From assembly GCA_016630955.3 (NCBI GenBank), contig CM049991.1, forward strand, positions 1,550,001-1,614,000: a stretch of 64,000 bases of DNA, in the 5' to 3' direction. Under the pieces are notes generated by a model. The model was not told where the DNA came from and made no database searches. It saw only the letters and a program-made list of their open reading frames with translations. The number at the start of each line of letters is the position of its first letter. Position 1 is the first letter of the stretch. Position numbers and translations under genes: made by a program. The DNA is from Didymella arachidicola. Its lineage: Eukaryota; Ascomycota; Dothideomycetes; Pleosporales; Didymellaceae. Below, in pieces: positions 52,420-63,898 of this stretch.

Positions 52420-53978
52420 TCATGATCTGATGCCAAATCTCGTGAAGTTCTGTGTCGAGAGTCTGTACGGATCCTTACTCGCGTCCTTGCTCCGCTGCTT
52501 TGACACTTTGAGCGTATCGCCGGAGTAATTTGAGCCGGTGCTCTTCTTGTCTTCGAGGGATTTGTAGCTCTTCGTCTTGCCGGATTTGGACGAACGACCA
52601 CTCCTGCCCCAGCTCGACGATGTCTGCGTCTTGTTCTTGAAGCCGTTCATGCCGAAACGTATCAGAGCTTGTACTGTGGGGACTGCGGCACAGAAATGGC
52701 CGAGGCCACTAGCGATAAAGGTACTCAAAGATGTGCCGACGATCGTGTAGGTCTGGTCGCTTTGATCGACGACTCCCTTGAGGAAGGGCACGCGCGCGAT
52801 GGACACAATTATGATGCTGAGAGCAATGAGTGAATGCTATGTAAACAGAAGTGGGGGACCGATCGACTTACAGCAGTCCCAGTCCAAAAAAAATGACAAG
52901 TTGAACTTTCTTCGCCGTCGCCATTTGCAGCTTGAGAACAATTGGGACCGGAAGAGCGAAGAGAACGATCTCCGCAATAACCTCATAGACGACTGTCAAC
53001 TTCAGTATGATGAGCCAGTCAAGGCACTTTGCTGTCTTTGCGGCTTCGAGGTCCCATTGAGTGTCGACTGGAACGCATCGGATGGCCGCTGTGAAGATGA
53101 GCGGAACGGTAAAGCAGGCTGTGAATGCCATGAAGGCGAAGACAGCCCGCTTCAGCCACACGTTTGGAAAAATGCGGAGGTACAAGCACAAGATGCTGTA
53201 CTTGAGCAGCAACATCTCAGTGCCCCAGAGGATGGTGGCAACGTAGGCTGTGCCTTGTCAGTGTCTTATGCATACAGTTTGCGACAGGACTCATACTCCA
53301 TCGGCCAATGTCGTAGACACGCTGATACGTCAAGTCCCATAGATGTTTCCCAACTCCCGCACTGATGTTGAGTTCGAAGACGATCATGAGCGGGACACAC
53401 AAGGCCTTGCACAGTGGTCAGTGAAGCAGAGTGCGCCTAGTAGTTGCAGACTCACAGCTGATGCAACATGGACCCAGTCGTCCCACCAGAGCGGATTCCC
53501 ACCAAGCCAACGCGACGCAAAACGCATAGCAACAGCGACAACGGGTATGATACCTGTCACATATGCCGTGATCCTCATGAGATTCGTGTACGAACCGTGA
53601 GGTCGATTGCAGAGATCTGCTTGCGCTCGGAGGATTTCTGCCAGAAGTCAACGACGTCGCAACTGACACTGCGACAGTCATACCAAAAGTCTCGTCCAGA
53701 GTGCACTTCTCCAACAAGCACGGTTGCAGGATCGCAGTGGAGTTTTTCGAATCGCACTGACACTCAACGTCGAGAAGCCCGCATCCGATGAGAGGCAACC
53801 CCTCCGCGATACATTCAAGCTATCCCGATCAGTTGATATACATCATCGTCCCGAGGGTTCTCACTCCGCATGGTGGGATCCTGCTCAACGCGTCCGTGGC
53901 AGTGTCTGGTGCCGCGTTCGCGGTGAAGCTGGAAGTATACGCAAACAGCGCAAATACAACGGCACAGTGCCAAAACAT
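52420..53978 (-). CDS. CFEM-domain PTH11-type GPCR-like receptor
   Basis: Six exons (53978-53865, 53819-53684, 53637-53456, 53405-53297, 53247-52872, 52816-52420), with introns of 45-55 nt, give 437 residues. Residues 1-22 are a signal peptide. The CFEM domain follows with its eight cysteines (Cys37, 41, 51, 58, 60, 72, 77, 93; 'LIGCGLLDVECQCD', 'LQPCLLEKC'). Seven hydrophobic segments come next, starting 'RITAYVTGIIPVVAVAMRFA' and including 'WWDDWVHVASA' and 'KYSILCLYLRIFPN', the landmarks of the fungal integral-membrane (rhodopsin-like) domain. The C-terminal tail is Ser/Lys-rich and cytosolic. PTH11 senses surface cues for infection-structure formation in Magnaporthe. Related receptors are numerous in Pezizomycotina and mostly uncharacterised, so the ligand here is unknown. 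Confidence 0.92.
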
Positions 53979-56147
53979 GACAGGATATGGGAAAGTAGCT
54001 TTCGAAACTCAGGCAGGTAGCAAAGGGCGTTTGTCGTGTCCACGGCAAGTCTTCATTAATACCTGTGGTAGGACGCCGACTAGAAACGACTGCATTTTAG
54101 TCTTCGCAACTAAGTACCGTTGGTTCCTATGGTACTGACACAGGATTCCAGAATCGAGCGACCTAGAGCACAGGCAGAGAACTGTTCGGGCATCGTCTTG
54201 ATTTGTTGTTGCACACCTCCGACAGACGACCAGCCCTGGTCGAGCTCTGCGGTAGCCTCACGGTTGAATATTCTGATTGGGCAGACAACAAGCAAGATTG
54301 CTCAAACTTCATCGACGGGGACATGTGGAGTGCAAGGGTGTTGTAGATCATGTTTTGTCGGTATGATCCGTACCCACCTAGTGCGAAACAGGCAAGGTGA
54401 AAGCAGCGATCGACTTGATCACAAAGATGGTTCTGCACTGCTGCACCCGATGGCGTGGGCACATCTTCTTGAGAAGTTCATTTGCTGCGGTGTCTAAACC
54501 ATATGGTGAATACGATGGAGGCGTGACTTCTCGCGCCGACTGAGGTAAGTTTTCCGTGGTGACGAAGACTTCCGTCGCTCGATCCATGATCAACGTGACA
54601 CACATCCCTGACCCATCCCAAGCTTCGAAAATCGGCATGGGTTAATCGGATGATCTCCACGTAGTGCGTTCTCCAACTCGAAACACGGAGTCCGAACGAG
54701 TTTATACCCGTGACGGAAGAAGCACCCGTGGACGTACCCGAGCCACTGATTTGAAGTGCATCAACTGCACGGCTTGGGAGGCTGAGAAGAGGATCCCCAA
54801 AGCAGTGTTAACGTATAATTTTTTTGTCGCTCTGAAGCGTTGGATATATTTAATGCAGGAGTGGGAGCTGCGACGGCAGAAGAAGTCGAGCGGATATGGA
54901 TGCGGATGCGGATGCGGAAGGTGCAAGAGCGACAGCAACCATACTCGCAATAAACCCAGCCCTCAGACGACCAAGAAACACTATTGTAAGCGGCAATAAG
55001 GTAACGTATTCAGGCTTCTTGCCAGACAGGCTCCTTGCCAGACCTCGGGACTTCTTAGCTGGAGAACACTGGGGCAGTCAAAGACGGACATCACTACCTC
55101 CTTGCGTGTGGAGAGCGATTGTGATCGCAGCAACCTAGGAGACCAGGTCTTTGCCGTTCTGAGCCTTACGCACCCTGCAGCTCGCAATCTCCCAATTGAT
55201 TGTTCTTTGAGCACAGAAGCGATCTTTCAGAGCAGCGCTATTGTCGCCTCGCAGGTGCAGCATCATTCAAAGTTCTCTGATATATGGACGACTGTCCTAC
55301 AGCCATTACCTGGTACCAGCGCTTCTTAGACGGATGCAAGGCAGACAGTCCAAGCATTGAATGTAGAGATCGGCCGCAATTCGAATACGTGAATACGGGC
55401 CCGTGGAAATCGAAGGTGAGCGTGCAGACAGTACCTGTACTGCTGGGTATATTGCAGAGTCAAGCTGTCATGTCCGAGGTCCGCGAACTATCCAACAGTC
55501 TACGGGGAGCGATGCGCAAGGTGCTCTCACCCATAGGGTCAGAGCAGTCCTGCTGGAGCAGCAGGTGCACCTTCGATGGACCTTGGAACCTTCCCAGGGT
55601 TAGGAATAGTGAATAGGTCAAGTTATCATGGATTTGACAACATGCGCCCCGCAGGGATGTGTCATGGTGGCAAGACCAATGACATCGATCAAGGAGCGCA
55701 CAAATCCTGCCATGGGAGAAGAGTGAATTCGAGTGAGCCTGAATCATGGGCAAAGCTGCTTTTGAAGTGTTCTGCATTATAGTATCGGTACTGTCGTGCG
55801 CTTTTCACCTGTGGAGATGTGATATTTGCGTTTGGATAAGAACTACTTGAAGTCGAAACAAACACAGAGTTAAAACATATTGAAGCCAATGGATCAGTGC
55901 CAATCAGTACCATGATCTGATTACACGATTACATCGATTCAATACTAGTTTATTACTCATAAAATCATCAATACATGCCAGCACCATCACATAGCCAAGC
56001 CCATATTGCTCCAATGTTCCAAGCGCAAATCCGCAGAAACACCGACCGCGCCGTCAGGGGTATACATCGCCTGTTGCTGTGAAGACAAAGACGCACTATT
56101 AGAAGACGGTGAGCGGAACGCTACTAAGCAGACCGTTAGCACACAAC
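53979..56147. other. gene-poor span, nothing recognised
   Basis: About 2.2 kb. It includes the promoter of the CFEM receptor and the 3' flank of PIL1. A short GATGCG hexanucleotide run (three copies) lies near 54898-54916. No gene supported. Confidence 0.55.
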
Positions 56148-57458
56148 TTATGCGGCAATCCTCTCCTCCTCGCGGCCGCGGTGTTCACTGGCAATGGTGG
56201 AGCCAGCCTCATCAACTTCCTCGTCGTCATAGCCGTTACCTCGGTGCTCGGATGCGGGGATCCACAGACCAGACTCGCGACCCTCGAGTGGCTGGTCCTG
56301 ACCGGACAGGTCGACGGCCTCACCAGTGTGCTGACGGTTGCGGCGACGCTGAGAGAGAGTGCGGGAGCGAGTGGAAAGCTTGGAGGAGACGGAGGCGTTC
56401 TGCTCGACCCAATTGGTGAGGGAATCTTCGCAATCCTGGATGATACTGGGAATTTGTTAGAGCTACGCAGGTATAGATTTGGAGAAGAGTACTTACGCCT
56501 TGGAAGTCTCGTAACCATCGTACGCCTGGCGGGTCTCACCAGGGGTGACAGGGGTGTCGTCGATAAGCTCGAGAAGGTGCTTTCCGTAGCCGGCGATGAT
56601 AGCGAGCTTCTCACAGTGCTCGCGCATAGCGTCGAACTGGTATGTGAAAGCAGCCTTGAGCTTCTCACGAGTGATGTTGGAAAGCTGAGCCTCAGCGACG
56701 AGGGATTCGGCCTCAGCACGAACGAGCTCCTGCTCGAGAACTACAATTCTGGGAGAGTTGGGCTCCTTGTACTTCAGCTGGGCAATCTGGTCGGTGATCT
56801 TTTGCTTGCCTACGTATTGTGAGTTTTGACTAGTGTCAGTTTTTGTAAGACTTACGGTCACGGCTAGGCTGGACGGAAGCCTCAATGTTACGAATGCTCT
56901 TGATAGTGACACGGTACTGGTCGTAGCGGTCGACATACTGGTCCTCAAGCTCACCAATCTCGTAGATCAAGACACCGAGCTTGTCTGTGACATCAGAAAC
57001 ATCGTCGTCGCATGCCTCGCCCCAGATAGAGAGTTGTTGCTATGACTTCATTTAGCGTCAATTCGGACATCGTTCCGGGTGGCACGAGCTTACAGCGACC
57101 TCCATGCGCTCCCTGGAAACAAGCTCCATGCTGCGCATAACGTTCTTCTCCATCTTGACCAATTGGGATAGTTTTTTGGCCAGATCAGGTCCGAAAGCGC
57201 CAGCGGACTTGTGGCGGAAAGTATGACCTGGAATGTCCGCGATCAGCATCCATCTAGTTCTACTGGTGTTGACATCAGACGTACCAATGTTGGCCTTGCC
57301 GAAGAAGCGCCCACTCTTGGTCGAGGACGACGGAGGAGGGGGGTTCTGAATCTGCGAAGCCTGTACACACGTCAGCCTTGGGACTCAAAGTTCCGCTGTG
57401 GAGTGCTGATGCCTACCGTGGGCGCGCGAGACTGGCGCATACTGTATGTGCGATGCAT
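56148..57458 (-). CDS. PIL1: eisosome core component (BAR-domain)
   Basis: Six exons (57458-57417, 57360-57285, 57227-57094, 57039-56856, 56809-56497, 56445-56148), with introns of 46-57 nt, give 348 residues. The N-terminus 'MHRTYSMRQSRAPT' and 'GRFFGKANIGHTFRHKSAG' form the membrane-inserting segment of Pil1/Lsp1. The BAR domain follows ('PDLAKKLSQLVKMEKNVMRS', 'WGEACDDDVSDVTDKLGVL', 'DQYRVTIKSIRNIEASVQPS', 'NITREKLKAAFTYQFDAMRE', 'ELIDDTPVTPGETRQAYDGY'). The C-terminal tail is acidic. Pil1 polymerises under the plasma membrane into eisosomes and bends it into furrows, in response to TORC2/Pkh signalling. The tail with 'RTRTLSQRRRN'-like Ser/Arg sequence is the usual phosphorylated region. 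High intron density is normal for fungal PIL1. Confidence 0.96.
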
Positions 57459-58122
57459 GGTTGGCGGATGTGACGGGGTAGACGGTTGTAAGTGGTATTT
57501 GCGATATGCGATCTGTAAAAGCTGAAGCTGCTCAAGATTGTATGAGAGTTGGAGTTCTCGTGATAGGGGGAAGGCTGTCGATCCGAGGGCGCCGCTGTTT
57601 TTGAGTGTTTGCGGTCACTAGCTCGGGTCGATGACGTATCGCCGCCCCGCGACTTCACGATTGATCCTGGCAGGAGATCGCCTGTGGAGATCCCATACGC
57701 GGTTCTAGCCGGTACATCATTTAGTCGCACAGGCAACCTGGTCTACGATCTTTGCTGGGCGCAGCATAGCCTTCTTCAGCCTGATCTTATTTACATGACA
57801 ACGCCCGGGATGGCCGCCAGAGCCGTGTGGTCCATCAAAGCCGCACATCTGCAGTACTGAGCGCTTGAGGGAGCTAGCCGCAAATGCGGCTTGTGTTTTG
57901 GTTCCTATGACGTCTTTTTGAGCAGCAGTGCACTACACACATTTCACGTCTCACATTAAAGTGCGAGTGTTGGTGCTATGGCATGCACGTCACATTCGGT
58001 CAATGGCATGTCATTTCAGCGGCTGGATGATGCCCGACAGGCACGCAGCCAAGGTTATACATTCTGTTGAACAAGTGGGGTATCTAAATCATTCGCGCCG
58101 CGCAATGCAAATCAAATGCACA
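57459..58122. other. intergenic, no gene seen
   Basis: Promoter and leader of PIL1 and 3' flank of SAM37. No other feature. Confidence 0.6.
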
Positions 58123-59513
58123 TCAGAATTGAGAGAAAGACCCGCTGGGCAACTGGCCCAATACATTGAAGATGTTGCCAGCATCTCCAAGTCCAACATT
58201 CGGCCGTAGCGCCCAAAAGATTAAATCTCCTTCCCGGGGTGACCGGCGATGCTGAATAGCAAGGGACACCAAGCCTACTGCGGCTGCAGCCGTCAAGCCG
58301 AGGAGGGTATTGACAAATACAGGCGAAGGAAGCTCGGACCTGATGCGACTCGAAGACGGTGTTGGCTCCGTGGGGAGTTCCCGCTTCATAAGTAACGAGA
58401 TGACAGGAACATTGCCGATTACTTCCTTGACGCCAGTGAGCGTGTTCGATGTGAAGCTTTGCGACCTAGGTATCCATGGCAGCAGAGCGCTGGGTGACTG
58501 CTTCGTTGCTGAAGACAATCGCCCGGTAGTGATGGCCCAAACTTGAGCCGCAATTGTCTCTTCGTCAGAGAAGACGTCCTTGCGCAGGCGCTGTATGTAT
58601 GCCTCGAGGACCAGGAACTTCGTAGTGATCGTCTCCATGAGCCACGCCTGAGGTACAGCTGGATACAGCATCAGCGCCAAGTAACCAAACGCCAAACAGT
58701 CGAGACTTGAGGGCTTCAGTGTGCCCAACAAGTATTCGTTGCTTCCCAGTAAATCTGACAGTGGCTCGAGGAAGTCGTTTGAAACAGCATCCAACCTAAA
58801 CTTGGCGGCATACTTTTGGGTGCCCAGAAAACCCCCAAGGCCCTTGCTGCGTCCAATGCTCATGACACTTGGCTTGCTATCGGTGGGCAGCCCAGCTGCT
58901 CGTTTTGCAGCCTCAAACTCCGCTGACGCTGTGCCTCGGCCTGGTCCAGAGATTTCCTCTGTCTGCATATCTACGTCTAAGCTGTCCAAGCCCATATGCG
59001 CTGTACGTGTCCTCGCAAGTTCTCGACGTTTAGGAGGTACCGTATAGTTGGCATACCATGGCAAAATCGCTGTGTATGCAGAGGACGTGGCGTTGTTGTA
59101 GTTTTCGGCCGAGACGAAGAGTGACAGATCGATGAGAGGAGTGGCTGTGGATCGCAGGAACGTGCAGTATGCAGTCCGATCGTTCTGTTGTTGTGTGCTT
59201 AGGTTCGCATCGAGGTCGTTGCTGACTGTAGGATGATTGCGCAAGTAAGAGACAATGTCTTCGAAGCCAGTCGCTGTGGCAATGCCGCCATCGAAGAGTA
59301 TCGGCAAGCTCTCTGTTGTATATAAGCGCAATTCCATTTCAAATTGCCACTCGGGAGCTTACCAGTCAATCCTACAGACTTGTCATAGCTTGCGACGAGA
59401 CACCATTGACCTTCTGGAATTACCTGCTGACAGTAGGCTACAGTAGCGATACACTCAGGGTCGACTGAAGGGAGTCCAAAGGCTGGACCCCATACATGGA
59501 GCTCCAAAGCCAT
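58123..59513 (-). CDS. SAM37: SAM complex subunit, metaxin-like (Sam37/Tom37)
   Basis: Two exons (59513-59363, 59312-58123) over a 50-nt intron give 446 residues. The N-terminus is a thioredoxin-like Tom37 domain: 'ALELHVWGPAFGLPSVDPEC', joined through the intron to 'LTESLPILFDGGIATATGF'. A GST-C-like helical part follows ('SDLLGSNEYLLGTLKPSSLD', 'CLAFGYLALMLYPAVPQAWL'), the metaxin hallmark. Near the C-terminus is a hydrophobic segment ('FVNTLLGLTAAAAVGLVSLA'), the membrane anchor of fungal Sam37. The protein is on the outer mitochondrial membrane. With Sam50 and Sam35 it helps sort and insert beta-barrel proteins. Length and order match fungal homologues. Confidence 0.88.
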
Positions 59514-59731
59514 TAATATCGTTGGTGACAGATTTGCCTAGGTTTGGTGATCGTGCTGTCAATGCGCGATGTGAGAAAGGTGCAGACTCCATCATCTCAA
59601 AATGGTCTTGGCATGACGACACGTGAACACGCATCAACTTCCCGTCGACAGCCACTCCCATTTACATTCATTTACTTCCTACAGAGACAGCTGTCGAAAC
59701 GTCAAACGTGAAGCTGCAGGGCCGTTGAAAC
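59514..59731. promoter_or_regulatory. shared head-to-head promoter region
   Basis: 218 bases between the start codons of SAM37 (minus) and the conserved fungal gene at 59732 (plus). This is the third such close divergent pair in 18 kb. Confidence 0.5.
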
Positions 59732-60679
59732 ATGGCGCCATTTAGGCGTTACCTGCGCATAACGAAGCATTCTGTCTTAGAAGTTCGAATCTACCTGGAT
59801 CGCCCTGCTGATGCACAGGCATGGCTGCTGAAACGCGACAACCCAGCTCTTCCACGCATCATCCAGGCCGTTCGGCCCCTCGTTCTTCCCAAACTTCGAG
59901 AGGAGAACGAGCGAGGGAAAAGCCGCACTGCGGCTAAGGCTAAGAAGAAAGGCGTCAAAGACGTTGTAGTTGAAGGTGGGTCTTGCTTCTCAATCTTAAG
60001 ATTCGCGATGCATGTCACACGAGCCAGTGGTCGCGGAAAGTCTACAAGCAACTGACATGCATTAGATGATTTCGAAGTCTCAATCTTCTTGACCGAGTCA
60101 TCCTCTCGTCACTCAGTAATGACTAAGCAGAAGATGTTCAAAGACAAGCGTCGTATACAAAGTAACTCAGGAAAGCTGACCAATTGGCTCACCACTGGGA
60201 CAAGCGATCAGCCGGTGGTCATCAACGAGCTTGCTGCAGACCCAATTGTTATCGAGGAAGACGATGACGAAGTGATCAATCTCGCAGACATCCCTGAGGC
60301 ACCCAAACGCTCGACAAGACCAAAGCGAGGTCGGAGCGAAGCCAAGAACAAAGCCAGCGAAAGTGAAGAAGAGAATCTTTTTATTCCAGAGACCGCGACC
60401 AGCAAGCGCCCCAAGACAGGTGCAACATCAGCGGCCGCCGAGGTCATTGAAGAGGAGGATGAGGCGCAAGACGATAAGAAGAAGCTGGGCCTGAACACCT
60501 CGTACGAGGGATTCAGCATCTACGGTCGCATTCTATGCCTCGTTGTCAAGCGCCGCGGGGCTAAGAACGCTGCAGGAGGTGCTGCTGCACCAGTGTCTAG
60601 TCAGCAGATGCTGGAGAATTGGGTATCGACCCAAGCTGCGGGTCAAACGGGCAACGACGACGACGAAGATAACGGCTGA
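59732..60679 (+). CDS. conserved fungal protein of unknown function
   Basis: Two exons (59732-59975, 60066-60679) over a 90-nt intron give 285 residues. The first part is a folded-looking stretch: 'PFRRYLRITKHSVLEVRIYL', 'LPRIIQAVRPLVLPKLREEN'. After the splice comes 'DDFEVSIFLTESSSRHSVMT' and 'KQKMFKDKRRIQSNSGKLTN'. The middle is acidic, with Lys/Arg blocks (for example 'EEDDDEVINLADIPEA') and is probably disordered. A conserved end block 'KKLGLNTSYEGFSIYGRILC' and 'LVVKRRG' follows. Basic and acidic patches suggest a nuclear protein. I recognise the pattern as widespread in filamentous ascomycetes but cannot name a function. Confidence 0.8.
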
Positions 60680-63600
60680 ATATACTGCGCAATCGGTCCA
60701 GCCAGACAGCCTGATCAGCCCGAGAGCATAATTCATGAAACTCTATTGCGAAGTAATGCTGTAAGCATCCGAGCGGCGGAACTCAGCGGAGGTATGACGA
60801 CAGGTAGTCCTTACGACGTCTGGAGAAGAGCGTCGTAGCGGCGCAGAATACTGCGCACTTTGTTGTAGAGGTTTTCGGTGTGACTCGGTATAGTTGCTAC
60901 CTCTCGCGTCGTGGGCTACCTAATGCATGCACCATCGTGCATGACCTCCTCACCATCGGCGATGTGTGAAGGCTTTGCAGCCCGCGTCTCTCCGAAGAAC
61001 AATACCATCAAGACTATCGGCAGTTGCAGTTATTGATGGGAGCGACTGTGCAACATTGGTGTGATATCGACACCGCAAGTGGCAGCAAAAGTGCATGATC
61101 TACTCGACGCGGAAACTAATGCAAATGCAATTGCTCTTTCTAGCATTATATTTAGCAATGCAACGCGCATTGATCTACCGTTTGCGTTTTGCTGTACAAA
61201 TACATGAAGCTGTACACCAATTTGATCATCGAGCGAAGATTCAAAAGCAAGTATGCAGTATTGAGAGGTCCCGGGATCGCCGTACCCAGCACTCTCATGG
61301 TGCGCCACTTTTCGCTTGCAAGCCACAAGTGGAGGGCCTCATATTAGCGCCGATGCGCGTTCGCTCTCTCGGCTGTACCTGACATTAGCTCGAAAATTGA
61401 GAGGAGCACACTGGCACGATCGTCAATCCTGCTGCCAAACTTCAAGGCATCGATGACGATTTCCCCGCGTGCGCGGACTGGTCGAGCAGGTCCTCCTTTC
61501 TGCGCTTGGCCAGTGACGCGTTGCGCGGAGCAGCTGCACAAGGCCAGACTCGCATTGCAGAGCCCTCGCAAACTTTGCTTTGATTCTCGGCCTCAAGTTT
61601 GCTTTTGAAAGTTCGCCGGCGAGCTGGCAATATCCGAAGGTGTTACTGCTCAGCTGGAGCGAACTCGGTGCGCGTCCCGCTGAGGCTGGCTTGCCAACAG
61701 CCCACAAGCGCCGTGTCGGCGGGCATGGCAGTGACTTTCTCAGCACCAGTCATGCTGCCGTAATCTCGGCAGTCAGCTGATAAGCTGTCAGTGAACGGTA
61801 GACGGCGCGCGCGGTCTTTCCTCGCGTCCCTCCGCATCACCCAGTCTGTTGGGACGTCGTCAGCTTCACAAGCCCCTCGAATTCGCGCCGTCAGGTCGCA
61901 GATTCGGTAACGAGTAGCCGCGACTTCTCAATCTGGTCTGTAACGACAGACAACATTTTCTCCACAGCTTTGAAACGCCAGATTCGTGGCAAATTCGAGA
62001 CCGACTGTGGTGGCGATGGTGTGGTCTGCAATTTTCCCTATCAAGCTTTGACGCAAAGCCAGCTGTGCCCCTGTTGATCGACCCACTCGCCTTCCCAAAC
62101 TGGCAGAACTCACAAAGGGTCTCAGAATCTTCCGGCGAAGGAAGAATTCTAGTTTCTACCGAGTTCTCCGATGACGGATGAAGCAAGCAGCAGCCTGTTT
62201 GCAGGTCATTTGGCGAGCAGCAGGGGCAAGGGGAGACAGATTGCGAATCAAAAGCAGCGCATGCAAAACGAACGTTCACCCGAGGTTGCCTCAGGCTGAT
62301 CCTTGCTAGTCCACGTGGGAAGCAGCCTCAGCTGCACTGCACCATCGAGAGTTGCGGCGTCCTCTCCGCGCGTCCGGCTGACGTCTTTGGTTGGCAGGCC
62401 GATCGCAACACCTCAATGGCTGCACATCTGCATCTCTCTCCTCTCGGTGTCCTTTCGGAGCTCCCGGGTCAATCTGGGAGAGTCCTACGGTTAGGGTTCG
62501 CACGCCAGCCACTTGCGGACGCCGGAGGGCAGCAGAAAACAGGGCAGCGACGCCGTCAATCTGCTTTTGCAAGTGACTAGGATTATACGAGTCGTACAGA
62601 CAGTGCGCAGACAAAGCCAGGAAACCCAGGACCAAAATAAGCATGACAGGACCCTTTCACAGCTCCCTTGCGTGACAACAGTCTAAATTACTCGCCTGGC
62701 AGGCTGGGGCAAACAGCTTGCTGGACAAATGACACATCAAACTCACCGCCGACGAGTGCGAGCGGGAGCAGACTCGCAAGTGGAGCAGAAAAATTTCAGG
62801 GCGGGCATTGGAAATTAGATGGAAGCATGGCAGAAGCACGGGAGAAGGGCGCTGTGGGCGCCGCACGCGCCAGATCTTCCAGCTGCGATGCAGACTGTGG
62901 GTGCTGGTATGAGCGACGTTGCAAACTCGGTGACAAAATTCATCAAGTCTGCGGGTGGTCCGTGGCCGTGGCCGTGTCAGAAAATTAGCCCTGACACAGG
63001 ACTGAAGCTAGCCTTGCCTGTTCCTGAATGCCTCGCAAGCAAAACCCTCTTTCACACATGGTGTGAAGCGGCGTTTCGGCGCTCGAGAGCGGTAAAATGA
63101 GCTTGGAAAAGGAGTGCTATGTTTCAATCAACTACGACCGTTCCCACTAGCAAACCTACTAATAATAAGTAGTGAGAGCGAGGCAGTGATGTCAGCATTA
63201 GGCAGTCAATTATGCCTAAGAGTCATCTCCAACCTTGCAGGAAGTGATGTGCTGCACGAACAGCCTGTCGCGACGGCGACATTGCTATGACGGGATGGAT
63301 CACCGCGATCTTCAGTCCAGTCACGAGGGCGATGAAACGACATGCAGCACAACACGTCTTCGTGTTTCTGTCGCCCGTGCTCATTAAATGACCGGGATGA
63401 GCGATGTTTCGGCATGCTTTAGCTCATGCACAAGCCAGGAGCCACCCCTTTCCTGGTCCATCAGCCCAACGCCTGCTTCACCGCTTGGGCCGTGCCATGC
63501 GCTGCCTAGAATAATTACACACATCGTCAAAAGTACGTAGCTGACCGATATTTTGGTGCTGTAGCAATCTGAGCACGCACATAAATACTCTTGACCCCCA

Positions 63601-63793
63601 CTACTCGTATCCTTCGTTTCATACAACAACCACTCGGCCGGACACCAAAGACATTTATCTACAGTAGCTTCGCACTACCTCTACACAACCATCAGTCACT
63701 GTCCAGTCTACTCGAATACCAACTCGTCTACGCTCAACCGCTACCTGCAACTACCATCAGTACCAAGCTTCAGCTTCTACTCAACACAATACA
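60680..63793. other. gene-poor span, nothing recognised
   Basis: About 3.1 kb with many short overlapping frames on both strands and no family motif. A single TTAGGG-like hexamer near 62490 is not a telomere. The right end is a promoter and leader for whatever starts near 63794. Confidence 0.55.
63581..63793 (+). promoter_or_regulatory. TATA-like box and CT-rich leader
   Basis: 'ataaatac' at 63581-63588 is followed by about 200 bases rich in C, T and A and poor in G (for example 'ctacctctacacaaccatca'). This is the composition of leaders of strongly expressed fungal genes. It suggests a plus-strand transcript continuing past the window. Confidence 0.5.
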
Positions 63794-63898
63794 ATGGCCA
63801 CTATCATCTACGACGAGTCCAACATGGCAAACAACAACCTCCCTCCCTGCCCGGGACCACCACCAACACGCCCTCTGCCTCCGGTTCCTTCTAAATAA
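63794..63898 (+). CDS. 34-residue proline-rich ORF, possible uORF or first exon
   Basis: ATG 63794 to TAA 63896-63898 encodes a short peptide with 'PPCPGPPPTRPLPPVPSK' at its end. A second ATG at 63965 in the same frame stays open to the window edge (12 codons). Either this is a small gene, an upstream ORF in the leader of the gene beginning at 63965, or an exon whose real donor lies before the TAA. The sequence beyond 64000 would decide. Confidence 0.35.
   Translation: MATIIYDESNMANNNLPPCPGPPPTRPLPPVPSK

Noticed and set aside
62485..62500. Telomere-like ttaggg
   Set aside because: Only one unit, with no tandem array.
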